NCBI RefSeq assembly: GCF_900112645.1
Contig: NZ_FOMO01000005.1
Location: 248,001 to 312,000 of the forward strand
DNA length: 64,000 nt
Direction of reading: 5' to 3'
From: Phytopseudomonas straminea
GTDB taxonomy: Bacteria > Pseudomonadota > Gammaproteobacteria > Pseudomonadales > Pseudomonadaceae
A model generated the notes under the pieces. It saw only the letters and a program-made list of their open reading frames with translations, was not told the DNA's origin and ran no database searches. Below, in pieces: positions 15,849-24,325 of the stretch. Each line of letters opens with the position of its first letter. Positions within the stretch are counted from its first letter, which is position 1. A program made the translations under genes and the position numbers.

Positions 15849-16766
15849 GTGGTGAAGATGACCAAGCCTTTCATTTCGCTGTGCCCGGAAATCACTCGGG
15901 CACATGCGCTGAAGCTGATGGACTGGTTGGAAGATGATCGCGTTACCTGCTACCTGAGCGATTCACGCGATGTTTCCCGGTCCATCGAACACGCCATCGA
16001 TCGGACGCAATTGCCGATCCTGACCCATTTGTTCAACCGCGATGGCCGTTTCTTCATGGCCTATGACCGGTACGACGAGCCGGTGGGCTTCGTCCGTCTG
16101 ATCAAGAATGGCCCCGAGTGCGAGATCGTCCTGGCCATCGGCGACAGCGAAAAATGGGGCCGCAACCTCGGCACCCGCACCATCCGCGAAGGCATGAAGC
16201 TGGCGTTCCTCGACATGCGCGCCGGGAAGCTCATCGCCAAGATTCACCCGGACAACCAGCGCTCGCAGAAAGCCTTTCTGCGCAGCGGCTTCGAACTCGA
16301 GAGCCAAACACCGACCATGACCTCATGGGCCATGACGGCCGGGCGCTACCTGCAGCTACTGCGCGAAGATGCCTTCCGCGATGCACCCGGGATCTACATC
16401 ACCGAAATGGACAAGGCCAAGCTCGACAACCTGATCGCTCTGGAGGAAGGCCCGGTCGTCCAACTCGAACACGAGCTCGAACGCGCTATTGTCGTCGAGC
16501 CGAACCAGGTGCCCAGCACCGTCGTCACGATGAACACCAGAGCCCTGGTGCAACTGGACGACGAAGAGATCGAAGTGGCCGTGGTTTACCCCGAAGAGGC
16601 CAACAGCAGCGCCGGCAAGCATTCAGTGTGCTCCGACCTCGGCGCTGCCATCCTGGGCTATCAGGAAGGCGACGCCATCGACTGGCGCATCGCAGGCCGC
16701 ACGCGGCAGATCGAGATCAGGAAAGTGCTTTATCAGCCGGAGGCGGCGGGCGACTATCACCTGTAG
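15849..16766 (+). CDS. fused GNAT acetyltransferase and Rnk/GreA-like C-terminal domain
   Basis: A 305-residue two-domain protein. Residues 1-175 form a GNAT N-acetyltransferase, with the acetyl-CoA loop around GDSEKWGRNLGTRTIREGMKLAF and HPDNQRSQKAFLRSGFELES. Residues 180-305 resemble nucleoside diphosphate kinase regulator Rnk, with an N-terminal helix (MDKAKLDNLIALEEG), a linker, and a GreA/GreB-type C-terminal domain (SVCSDLGAAILGYQEGDAIDWRIAGRTRQIEIRKVLYQP). Rnk binds RNA polymerase near the secondary channel in the same way as the Gre C-domain, so this may tie an acetyltransferase to polymerase (inference). Start could be GTG 15849 or ATG 15858; neither has a clear ribosome site. Confidence 0.82.
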   Translation: MVKMTKPFISLCPEITRAHALKLMDWLEDDRVTCYLSDSRDVSRSIEHAIDRTQLPILTHLFNRDGRFFMAYDRYDEPVGFVRLIKNGPECEIVLAIGDSEKWGRNLGTRTIREGMKLAFLDMRAGKLIAKIHPDNQRSQKAFLRSGFELESQTPTMTSWAMTAGRYLQLLREDAFRDAPGIYITEMDKAKLDNLIALEEGPVVQLEHELERAIVVEPNQVPSTVVTMNTRALVQLDDEEIEVAVVYPEEANSSAGKHSVCSDLGAAILGYQEGDAIDWRIAGRTRQIEIRKVLYQPEAAGDYHL

Positions 16767-17297
16767 CGCCAGATTGAAGTCCGTGTCGCTGCATGGCGGG
16801 TGAATAGAAGAGCCACAGGGAAGTGGCTCAGCTGGGAAGCAGAGTGAGGTGCAAGTTGAATGAGCGTGACCGTTCGCCATACTTAATTTAACATAATATA
16901 CATTATACGAACCAATGTACTGAGCAATGCCAGCCGTTCTCCTGCCAGATTCTCGTAATCATCCGCTGCAAACTCACTGCGTAATCGTCAGCCCCTTCAA
17001 GTAGCCGCTGCTCATGCAGAACACTCTAGTTTGCGAAGATGCTCTCCATTTGCGTGCACACGGTACTTGGACGGCTTTGCAGATATGGCTGTCGAAGATG
17101 CCACGGCTGACGCTCTGCTTTCAGCTCGCGTTGTGCCTGAGAAATATCGTGGGTCGTCCGCCAGGACCTGGCGCTACGTACGGCACCAGATGAACACGTT
17201 CCAGACCCCGCATAGCGAGCTGCCGGGTTGTTCCAGATCTGGAACGGTGTGTAATCCCGCACCGATGCCGTCGCCATGACGGCATCGGCCTTTCACG
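16767..17297. other. 531-bp gene-free region with palindromes
   Basis: No recognisable gene. A very AT-rich patch lies at about 16880-16915. Two overlapping ~82-codon frames on opposite strands (17026-17279) have no ribosome site or recognisable motif. A perfect 16-bp palindrome, GTTCCAGATCTGGAAC, is at 17230-17245 and an 11-bp hairpin at 17262-17288. It may be the worn remains of an inserted element. Confidence 0.5.
17262..17288 (-). terminator. hairpin after gntP
   Basis: Perfect 11-bp stem CCGATGCCGTC/GACGGCATCGG with a 5-nt loop, 10 bp beyond the gntP stop. No T run follows on the minus strand, so termination efficiency is uncertain, but stem strength and position fit the 3' end of the gntK-gntP transcript. 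Confidence 0.55.
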
Positions 17298-18674
17298 CTA
17301 CAGGATCAGGCTGCCAATGACCGCCAGGATGAACGCGATGCCACCGAGCAATGTTTCCATTACTGTCCAGGTCTTGAGCGTGGTCTTTTCGTCCATTTCC
17401 AGAAAGCGGCTGACCAGCCAGAAACCCGAGTCGTTGACGTGGGACAGCACGGTGGCGCCGCCGGCGATAGCAACCACGATAAAGCACAGGTCGAACTCGC
17501 TCAGCCCAGGTGTGGCGGCAACCATCGGCGCCACCAGTGCGGCCGTGGTGGTGAGTGCCACGGTTGCCGAACCCTGGGCCACGCGCAGCGCCGCGGAGAT
17601 CACGAACGCCGCAAGGATGACCGGCATACCAGTGTCCGAAAGCGTGGCAGCCAGCGCGTCACCGATACCGCTGGTACGCAGCACGCCACCGAACATGCCC
17701 CCTGCCCCTGTCACCAGAATGATCGAGCAGATAGGACCGAGGGCGCCTTCGCAGACCTTCTCCAGATGCTGACGGCTGTGGCGGCCGCTGAAGGCGATCA
17801 ATGCGAACAGCACGGTGATCAGCAGTGCCACCGGGGTTTTGCCGAGCATGCGCAGGAATTGCACCCAGCTGCTGCCGCCATCCACGGCTCCGATGACGGT
17901 CAGGGTATTGAGGCCGGTATCCAGGAAGATCAGCACCAGCGGCATCAACAAGATGGTCAGCACCAGCGAGAACGCCGGCGGTGCTACGTTGGTATCGCGC
18001 GGCACGTCGGTCAGGAAGCTGGCTGGCAGTTTCAGGTCATAGCGCTTGCCGGCCCACAGGCCGAACAGATAGCCGCCGAAATACCAGGTTGGCAGCGCGA
18101 TGATGGTACCGACGATCACCAGCAGGCCAATGTTGGCGCCCAGCAGCTCGGCCGCGGCGACCGGGCCGGGATGCGGCGGCACCAAGGCGTGCATGGCGGC
18201 GAAGGCGCCAGCGGCTGGCAAGGCGTACTTGAGGGTCGAACCACCGAAGCGCTTGGCCACGCTGAAGATGATCGGCAGCATCACGATCAGGCCTGCATCG
18301 AAGAAGATCGGAAAGCCGAACAACAACGAAGCCACACCCAGGGCAAACGGTGCCCGGTGTTCCCCGAACTTGTTGATCAGCGTATCGGCCAGCACCTGGG
18401 CACCGCCGGTTATCTCCAGCAGCCGGCCAATCATCGCGCCGAGGCCGACCAGCAAGGCCACCGCTGCGAGCGTGGTGCCGAAGCCGCCAAGCAGCGTCGG
18501 GACGATCTTGTCGAAGGGAATCTGCGTTGCCAGTGCGGTGATGATGCTCACCAGCACCAGTGCCAGAAAGGCATGCAGGCGGAAGCGGATGATCATCAGC
18601 AATAGCAGCAGGACGGCGCCGGCTGCGATGGACAGCAGCGGCCCGGCGCCAAGGGTGGTGGTCACCTCATTCAT
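17298..18674 (-). CDS. gntP: gluconate permease, GntP family
   Basis: A 458-residue polytopic membrane transporter of the gluconate:H+ symporter family. Typical features are the N-terminal helices GPLLSIAAGAVLLLLLMIIRF, the GGFGTTLAAVALLVGLGAMIGRLLE region, FPIFFDAGLIVMLPI, HALVPPHPGPVAAAELLGANIG and the C-terminal HVNDSGFWLVSRF. Length is normal. The adjacent gluconate kinase and a LacI-type regulator support gluconate as substrate. A GGAGG lies about 10 nt before the ATG, and an in-frame ATG-free leader of 118 bp separates it from gntK. Confidence 0.92.
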   Translation of the reverse strand: MNEVTTTLGAGPLLSIAAGAVLLLLLMIIRFRLHAFLALVLVSIITALATQIPFDKIVPTLLGGFGTTLAAVALLVGLGAMIGRLLEITGGAQVLADTLINKFGEHRAPFALGVASLLFGFPIFFDAGLIVMLPIIFSVAKRFGGSTLKYALPAAGAFAAMHALVPPHPGPVAAAELLGANIGLLVIVGTIIALPTWYFGGYLFGLWAGKRYDLKLPASFLTDVPRDTNVAPPAFSLVLTILLMPLVLIFLDTGLNTLTVIGAVDGGSSWVQFLRMLGKTPVALLITVLFALIAFSGRHSRQHLEKVCEGALGPICSIILVTGAGGMFGGVLRTSGIGDALAATLSDTGMPVILAAFVISAALRVAQGSATVALTTTAALVAPMVAATPGLSEFDLCFIVVAIAGGATVLSHVNDSGFWLVSRFLEMDEKTTLKTWTVMETLLGGIAFILAVIGSLIL

Positions 18675-18792
18675 GGTGAGCGCCCTCCTCTATGCCTGCA
18701 GCATGGGATAGGAAGTACGGTGCAGCCTGATGGTTGGTATTCATGTCGCCTCCACTTGTCTTTGTTATGGGAGATGCATGGGGTCGTTACGG

Positions 18793-19317
18793 TCAGCGGT
18801 CGTCGTTGGAAGTCCGCCACCAGTCAGCGGCCTTGCGGCCAAGGGTATCGATGGGTTGTGTGGCATCCAGCACCAGGGTCGAAGGCTCACCGTGAGGCGG
18901 CTCCAGGGTGGCGAACTGGCTGTCGATCAGGCTGGCGGGCATGAAGTGCCCCGGGCGATTGCCGACACGCTGCGCGGCTTCCTCACGGGACAGTTCGAGG
19001 AACACGAAGCCCAGGCCAGGCACGGCTTCGCGCAGCCGGTCGCGGTACTTGCGCTTGAGCGACGAGCAGGTCAAGACGGGATGCGGGTGGGCCTCGAGCG
19101 CGCTGACCAGCTCCTGGCCGAGGCGGCTCAGCCAGTCGGCACGGTCGTCGTCGTCGAGGGGAATGCCGGCGCTCATCTTTTCGATGTTGGCAGGCGGGTG
19201 AAATTGGTCACCTTCGATCAGGTAACCGCCGACATGGTTGGCGATCGATTCGCCGACGCAGCTCTTGCCGCATCCGGATACGCCCATGACGACTACTGCG
19301 GTTATCGGTTTGCTCAT
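18793..19317 (-). CDS. gntK: gluconokinase
   Basis: A 174-residue P-loop kinase phosphorylating gluconate to 6-phosphogluconate for the Entner-Doudoroff pathway. Visible are Walker A GVSGCGKSCVG, the substrate-binding EGDQFHPPANIEKMSAGIPLDDDDRADWL, LTCSSLKRKYRDRLR and the lid NRPGHFMPASLIDSQFATLE. Start is chosen at 19317, where TGGAG precedes the ATG and the protein length fits the family; the frame extends further upstream without a ribosome site. Divergent from gntR. Confidence 0.93.
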   Translation of the reverse strand: MSKPITAVVVMGVSGCGKSCVGESIANHVGGYLIEGDQFHPPANIEKMSAGIPLDDDDRADWLSRLGQELVSALEAHPHPVLTCSSLKRKYRDRLREAVPGLGFVFLELSREEAAQRVGNRPGHFMPASLIDSQFATLEPPHGEPSTLVLDATQPIDTLGRKAADWWRTSNDDR

Positions 19318-19391
19318 CGTGCAACTCCAGCAGAAGACAGCGCTATCTTTGGCGAGTAAAACAATACGCGAGACAGCGGCTTCAGATGTTG

Positions 19392-19400
19392 TAACTGTTA
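19392..19400. promoter_or_regulatory. candidate GntR operator
   Basis: The odd palindrome TAACTGTTA lies within ATGTTGTAACTGTTAT in the 192-bp region between divergent gntK and gntR. It resembles LacI-family gluconate operators with ATGTTA/TAACAT arms, but only partly. Assignment by position and weak similarity. Confidence 0.3.
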
Positions 19401-19509
19401 TTCGCCGGTTCCAGCTGCTCAGAGGTGGCAAGCGCATCGTGCTCGATTGCCAAACTCCTGAGACAGCGCTACCTTAACCAGCAACTCTGGCCGATGACAA
19501 CCCCTGGCG

Positions 19510-20535
19510 ATGAAATCCCCGACGCACAGCAACTCCCGCACCCTAGGTATGCCGACCCTGGCACAGGTCGCCGAACGCGCCGGCGTATCGACCATCACGG
19601 CCTCGCGGGCGCTGCGCGGCGTGGCTACCGTGGGCGCCGATCTCGCCGAGCGAGTGCGCAAGGCCGCCGATGAACTGGGTTACGTGGCCAACCCCGCGGC
19701 ACGAACCCTGGCATCGGCGCGCAGCACCTCGGTCGTGGTGCTGATTCCCTCGCTCTCCAACCAGCTGTTCATCGAACCGCTGGACGCCATTCACGAAGTG
19801 ATGCGGCCACGTGGCATTGAGGTGCTGATCGGTGATTACCACTACTGCCGGGACGAGGAAGAACGACTGGTGCGCAACTACCTGCCGTACCGACCGATGG
19901 GCATGCTGCTGACCGGCTTCGACCGCACCGAAGGCACCCGACACCTGCTCAGCGCCAGCCGTATTCCCTGCGTGCACATGATGGAGTTGAGCGATGCGCC
20001 GGGTATCGCCAGCGTCGGGTTTTCCCAGCAGGCGGCCGGTGAAGCCGCGGCCAGGCATCTGTTGCAGCAAGGTCGCAAGCGGCTCGCCTATGTGGCGGCC
20101 CAGCTGGACCCGCGGGTGATGCAACGCGGCGAAGGGTTTCGCCGCGCCTTGCAGGCCGCCGGCGTCTACGACCCGGCCCTGGAGCTGTTGCATCCCCTGC
20201 CCTCGTCCATCGGCCTGGGCTGCCAGCTGTTTCGCGATTTGATGCAGCGCCATCCGGATGTCGACGGCATCTTCTTCTGCAACGACGACCTGGCCCAGGG
20301 CGCGTTGTTCGAAGCACAGCGCTGCGAGATGGCGGTGCCGGGGCGCGTGGCGATGGTCGGTTTCAACGACCTGCCGGCTTCGGCGCACACCGTGCCGCGG
20401 CTGTCGTCGATCCATACGCCGCGCACTGAGGTCGGTCGCGAAGCCGCCAACCTGCTGCTGAAAATGCTCGACGGCCGTCCTGCCACGCCCAACATCGACC
20501 TGGGTTTCGAACTGCGGGTGCGTGAGAGCAGCTAG
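19510..20535 (+). CDS. gntR: LacI-family transcriptional repressor of gluconate genes
   Basis: A 341-residue LacI/GalR regulator. The N-terminal HTH is TLAQVAERAGVSTITASRALRG, with hinge helix NPAARTLASARS, and a periplasmic-binding-protein-like effector domain follows (VVVLIPSLSNQLFIEPLDAIHE ... DGIFFCNDDLAQGALFEA ... VGFNDLPAS). Divergent from gntK-gntP and most like GntR, which releases DNA on gluconate or 6-phosphogluconate. Start is the ATG at 19510 with a weak ribosome site; the ATG at 19549, nearer the HTH, is the alternative. Confidence 0.87.
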   Translation: MKSPTHSNSRTLGMPTLAQVAERAGVSTITASRALRGVATVGADLAERVRKAADELGYVANPAARTLASARSTSVVVLIPSLSNQLFIEPLDAIHEVMRPRGIEVLIGDYHYCRDEEERLVRNYLPYRPMGMLLTGFDRTEGTRHLLSASRIPCVHMMELSDAPGIASVGFSQQAAGEAAARHLLQQGRKRLAYVAAQLDPRVMQRGEGFRRALQAAGVYDPALELLHPLPSSIGLGCQLFRDLMQRHPDVDGIFFCNDDLAQGALFEAQRCEMAVPGRVAMVGFNDLPASAHTVPRLSSIHTPRTEVGREAANLLLKMLDGRPATPNIDLGFELRVRESS

Positions 20536-20609
20536 GCGCGCGGTCATCAAATCGCAACGGATGGCCGCCATGATCGGTACCCGACACAAGGACGTGTTAC
20601 CCCAGAAAA

Positions 20610-20636
20610 AAGCCCGGTCAGTGCCGGGCTTCTTTC
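20610..20636. terminator. bidirectional terminator between gntR and mexS
   Basis: AAGCCCGG (20610-20617) and CCGGGCTT (20624-20631) form an 8-bp stem with A-rich sequence on the left and TCTTTC on the right, so it can act for both convergent genes. Confidence 0.85.
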
Positions 20637-20649
20637 GTTCAGGGGCGGA

Positions 20650-21666
20650 TCATTCCAGCGTCAGGGCGACGCGACCACGATCGGGACAGGCTTCCATATG
20701 GCGGTGCGCGTCGGCGAATTCCTCGAAGGTGAAGGTCCGGTCGATACGCGGCTTGAGCAGGCCATCGGCGGTGAGCATGTTGATGTGATCCAGCGCGCGC
20801 TGCACCGCGGCGTGATCCTGCTCGATGCCCAGTTCCGAGTGCCCGGTGAAGTCCAGCACGCAGTGACGGAAGAACTGCAGATGCTTCTTGAACGCGGCGC
20901 AGGCCGGGAACGCGGTGTCGTTGCCACCATTGAGGCCGTAGAGAATCAGCTTGCCGCGGGTGGCGGCCACGTCACCGAGCAACTTGAGCTGCTGGCCGGC
21001 GCAATGGTCGAGAATCACCTCGGCGCCCTTGCCTTCGGTGTAGCGCTCGACCTCGAGCACCAGATCCTGCTCTTCGGTGAAGATGATCTTGTCGGCGCCC
21101 AGCTCGCGCAGGAATTCACGGCTACCCGGCACGCTGGTCGACACGATGACGTTGGCGCCCAGCGCCTTGGCCAGTTGCACCGACTGCGGCGCCAGGCAAT
21201 GGCAGGCCTCGGTGATCAGCACGTGCTGGCCAGCCTTGAGCTTGGCCAGGTCGACCATCGCGAAATAGGCGAACAGCAGGCCGGTGTAATGGATGCTGGC
21301 TTCGGTCGGGCTGAGCACGTCCGGGTAGCGGGTCAGCGCATAGCGCGGCACCACCACCACGTCACCCCAGGTCGGGTAACGGTTGGGCGTGTTCGCCGGG
21401 AATGCGGCGACCGGCGTGCCGACAGGGAGGTCGTCAACACCCTCGCCCACGGCTTCTACGATACCGGCCAGCTCGGAGCCGACACCGGAGGGTAATTTGG
21501 CTTCTTCGGACGCCAGGTTCTGGCGCCACAACACATCGCCCCAGCTGACGCCAAGCGCCTGGACACGTACCAGCACCTCCCCGGCGTTCGGAGTGGGTGT
21601 CGGCATTTCTTCGCACTGCAATACGCTGGCGTCGCCGAACTTGTGGAAACGGATCATGCGGGACAT
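20650..21666 (-). CDS. mexS: MexS-like medium-chain dehydrogenase/reductase
   Basis: A 338-residue MDR-superfamily oxidoreductase of the quinone oxidoreductase type. The N-terminal GroES-like domain contains GVGSELAGIVEAVGEGVDDLPVGTPVAAF. The nucleotide-binding fold reads HVLITEACHCLAPQSVQLAKALGANVI, where the usual glycine-rich AxxGxxG is replaced. In P. aeruginosa mexS lies beside mexT and its inactivation turns on mexEF-oprN, presumably through a toxic metabolite that activates MexT. The same divergent layout is present here. Start at 21666 has GAGG upstream; an earlier ATG at 21702 does not. Confidence 0.85.
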   Translation of the reverse strand: MSRMIRFHKFGDASVLQCEEMPTPTPNAGEVLVRVQALGVSWGDVLWRQNLASEEAKLPSGVGSELAGIVEAVGEGVDDLPVGTPVAAFPANTPNRYPTWGDVVVVPRYALTRYPDVLSPTEASIHYTGLLFAYFAMVDLAKLKAGQHVLITEACHCLAPQSVQLAKALGANVIVSTSVPGSREFLRELGADKIIFTEEQDLVLEVERYTEGKGAEVILDHCAGQQLKLLGDVAATRGKLILYGLNGGNDTAFPACAAFKKHLQFFRHCVLDFTGHSELGIEQDHAAVQRALDHINMLTADGLLKPRIDRTFTFEEFADAHRHMEACPDRGRVALTLE

Positions 21667-21907
21667 CGTCAACCTCAACTGATCGCGGACTGGGTCATTC
21701 AATGGACTCGACTTTATCTGCAGACCTTATGTCACACCACCCGGCACGAGTAATAGTCGTCATGCCTCGCGGTGATATAGGCCGCCAGAACGTGTGGTTA
21801 TGCCGATATGCCGGTGTCTTTCCCAATACGCTCAAGTGCTCGTACTATTGGCGCACAAGGCTCTCACTAGCGTCCCGCTCTGGCAAGCCCGCACATTTGG
21901 AACCCGG

Positions 21908-22825
21908 ATGAACCGCAACGACCTGCGACGTCTCGATCTCAACCTGCTGATCGTGTTCGAAACGCTGATGCATGAGCGCAGCGTGACCCGTGCGGCCGAG
22001 AAACTGTTTCTTGGCCAGCCCGCGATCAGCGCGGCGTTGTCGCGTCTGCGCAACCTGTTCGACGACCCGCTATTCGTGCGCACTGGCCGCAGCATGGAGC
22101 CCACCGCCAGGGCCCAGGAAATCTTCGCCCTGCTCTCGCCGGCGCTGGACTCGATCTCCACGGCGGTCAGCCGTGCCTCCGAATTCGACCCGGCCACCAG
22201 CAATGCGGTGTTTCGCGTCGGCCTGTCGGACGATGTCGAATTCGCCCTGCTCCCAGCCCTGCTGCGCCGCCTGCGCTCCGAGGCGCCCAACGTGGTGCTG
22301 GTGGTGCGCCGCGCCAACTACCTGCTGATGCCCAACCTGCTGGCTTCCGGCGAGATATCGGTAGGCGTCAGTTACACCGAAGAGCTGCCGGCCAACGCCA
22401 AGCGCAAGACTCTGCGGCGCAGCAAGCCCAAGCTGCTGCGCGCTGATGCCATCCCCGGCAAGCTCAGCCTCGATGAATATTGCGCCCGCCCCCACGCCAT
22501 GGTGTCGTTCGCCGGCGACCTCAACGGTTTCATCGATGATCAGTTGGCACGCTTCGACCGAACCCGCAAGGTGGTGCTCGCCGTGCCGCAGTTCAACGGC
22601 CTTGGCACCCTGCTCGCCGGTACCGATCTGATCGCCGTGGTGCCCGACTACACCGCATCCGCGCTCACCGCCGCCGGTGGCCTGCGCGCCGAGGACCTGC
22701 CTTTCGAGAGCGACAGTTTCGAAATGTCCATGGCCTGGCGCGGCGCCCAGGACAACGACCCGGCCGAGCGCTGGCTGCGCTCGCGCATTCAGATGTTCTT
22801 TGGTGATCCTGACAGCCTGGAATAA
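21908..22825 (+). CDS. mexT: LysR-type activator MexT
   Basis: A 305-residue LysR-family regulator. The N-terminal winged HTH is LDLNLLIVFETLMHERSVTRAAEKLFLGQPAISAALSRLRNLFDDPLFVRTGR, followed by a co-inducer-binding domain. Position between mexS and mexE, and the nod-box-like palindrome before mexE, identify it as MexT, activator of mexEF-oprN. The gene is intact, without the small insertions or deletions that inactivate mexT in some P. aeruginosa strains. Chosen start follows the LysR family's usual N-terminus; an upstream in-frame ATG at 21794 has no support. Confidence 0.88.
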   Translation: MNRNDLRRLDLNLLIVFETLMHERSVTRAAEKLFLGQPAISAALSRLRNLFDDPLFVRTGRSMEPTARAQEIFALLSPALDSISTAVSRASEFDPATSNAVFRVGLSDDVEFALLPALLRRLRSEAPNVVLVVRRANYLLMPNLLASGEISVGVSYTEELPANAKRKTLRRSKPKLLRADAIPGKLSLDEYCARPHAMVSFAGDLNGFIDDQLARFDRTRKVVLAVPQFNGLGTLLAGTDLIAVVPDYTASALTAAGGLRAEDLPFESDSFEMSMAWRGAQDNDPAERWLRSRIQMFFGDPDSLE

Positions 22826-22855
22826 GCGAAGTCGCTCCGCCATTTGGACTAGACC

Positions 22856-22879
22856 AAATAGATAGCTAGCTTTCTATTT
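22856..22879. promoter_or_regulatory. AT-rich near-palindrome downstream of mexT
   Basis: Half-sites AAATAGATAGCT and AGCTTTCTATTT match as reverse complements at 11 of 12 positions. It lies 31 bp after the mexT stop and 14 bp before the nod-box palindrome. It could be a weak mexT terminator or a second regulator site. Confidence 0.4.
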
Positions 22880-22893
22880 ATATTCCATTGGGC

Positions 22894-22917
22894 AATATCA
22901 TCATTGGTGATGATATT
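22894..22917. promoter_or_regulatory. nod-box-like palindrome, probable MexT site for mexE
   Basis: Perfect 10-bp arms AATATCATCA (22894-22903) and TGATGATATT (22908-22917) around TTGG. It contains ATC-N9-GAT, the LysR nod-box pattern reported for MexT targets. It lies 88 bp upstream of the mexE start codon. Confidence 0.75.
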
Positions 22918-23004
22918 TATCTTCGTGTCGTTCGATTCGTTCAGAAATGTTGCAGCGACCAGACTCCGCCTCCATCACTTCTCTCCTCCTGGCGGATCTC
23001 AATC

Positions 23005-24225
23005 ATGGAACAGCCCACTACAAGACTCTGGCAATTTCCCCTCGCCCTTACCGCCGCCCTGGTGCTCGCCGCCTGTGGCAAGAGCCAGGAAACCGCACAG
23101 CAGATGCCTACCCCCAAGGTCAGCGTGGCCGAAGTCATCGAACAGCCCCTCAACGAGTGGGACGAGTTCACCGGCCGCCTCGAAGCGCCGGAGTCGGTGC
23201 AGATCCGCCCGCGGGTGTCCGGCTTCATCGACAAGGTGAGCTTTACCGAAGGCGCCCTGGTGAAGAAAGGCGACCTGCTGTTCCAGATCGACCCGCGGCC
23301 CTTCCAGGCCGAGGTCAAACGCCTGGAAGCCCAGCTGCAGCAGGCTCGCTCCAACCTGGCCCGCACCAGCAAGGAAGCCCAGCGTGGCGAACGCTTGCGT
23401 GAAAGCAACGCGATTTCCACCGAGCTGGCCGAAGCGCGCAAAACCGCCGCCGAGGAAGCCAAGGCCGCGGTGGCCGGCATCAAGGCCGAACTCGACAACG
23501 CCCGCCTGAACCTCAGCTTCACCCGCGTCACCGCGCCCATCGATGGCCGCGTCAGCCGCGCCGAAGTGACTGCCGGCAACCTGGTGACCGCCAGCGAATC
23601 GCTGCTCACCTCGCTGGTCTCCACCGACAAGGTGTACGCCTACTTCGACGCCGACGAGCGCGCCTTCCTCAAGTACACCGAACTGGCTCGCAAGGCCGGC
23701 CATGACAGCCGCGGCAAGAGCCCGGTCTACCTGGGCCTGTCCAATGAAGCCGGCAACCCGCACTTGGGCCAGCTGGACTTTCTCGACAACCAGGTCAACC
23801 CGCGCACTGGCACCATCCGGGGCCGCGCCGTGTTCGACAACCGTGACGGCCAATTCACCCCGGGCCTGTATGCGCGCCTGAAGCTGGTGGGTAGCGACAC
23901 CTACGACGCCATGCTGATCCAGGACGTCGCCGTCGGTACCGACCTGGGCAAGAAGTTCGTGCTGGTACTTGGTGACAACAACACCGTGGCCTATCGCTCC
24001 GTGGAGCTGGGGCCCAAGCTCGAAGGACTGCGCATCGTCCGCAGTGGTCTGGCCAAGGGCGACCGCGTGGTGGTCAATGGCCTGCAGCGCGCGATACCGG
24101 GCAGCACCGTGGACCCGCAGAGCGTACCGATGGCCGACGAGAAAACCCTGGCGACGCTGGAAAAGCAGCGCAAGGCCGTAGCCTCGGCGCGCAATGACGA
24201 ACCCCTGAAGGTCAGCCTCAAGTAA
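23005..24225 (+). CDS. mexE: RND efflux periplasmic adaptor MexE
   Basis: A 406-residue membrane fusion protein with a lipoprotein signal peptide (LVLAAC lipobox, Cys about residue 24). The lipoyl halves are EDRLEAPESVQIRPRVSGFIDKV-like and NLSFTRVTAPIDGRVSRAEV, with an alpha-helical hairpin between (LEAQLQQARSNLARTSKEAQRGERL...), then beta-barrel and membrane-proximal domains. It links MexF to OprN for export of quinolones, chloramphenicol and trimethoprim in P. aeruginosa. First gene of the operon. Start is the ATG after the GGCGGATCTCAATC leader; an earlier frame reads through the regulatory palindrome and is unlikely. Confidence 0.92.
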   Translation: MEQPTTRLWQFPLALTAALVLAACGKSQETAQQMPTPKVSVAEVIEQPLNEWDEFTGRLEAPESVQIRPRVSGFIDKVSFTEGALVKKGDLLFQIDPRPFQAEVKRLEAQLQQARSNLARTSKEAQRGERLRESNAISTELAEARKTAAEEAKAAVAGIKAELDNARLNLSFTRVTAPIDGRVSRAEVTAGNLVTASESLLTSLVSTDKVYAYFDADERAFLKYTELARKAGHDSRGKSPVYLGLSNEAGNPHLGQLDFLDNQVNPRTGTIRGRAVFDNRDGQFTPGLYARLKLVGSDTYDAMLIQDVAVGTDLGKKFVLVLGDNNTVAYRSVELGPKLEGLRIVRSGLAKGDRVVVNGLQRAIPGSTVDPQSVPMADEKTLATLEKQRKAVASARNDEPLKVSLK

Positions 24226-24325
24226 CACCGGCCCTCGCCCTCTCCCACTTCCTACCCGAGAACCTGCTCGCGCCGCCCATGGCGTGGGCAGGCTGGGCTG
24301 TGCCCGCATCAAAAGGACATTAACG

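Noticed and set aside
17026..17279. two opposing ~82-codon frames as a possible toxin-antitoxin or transposase fragment
   Set aside because: No motif, no ribosome site, and the two frames fully overlap on opposite strands.
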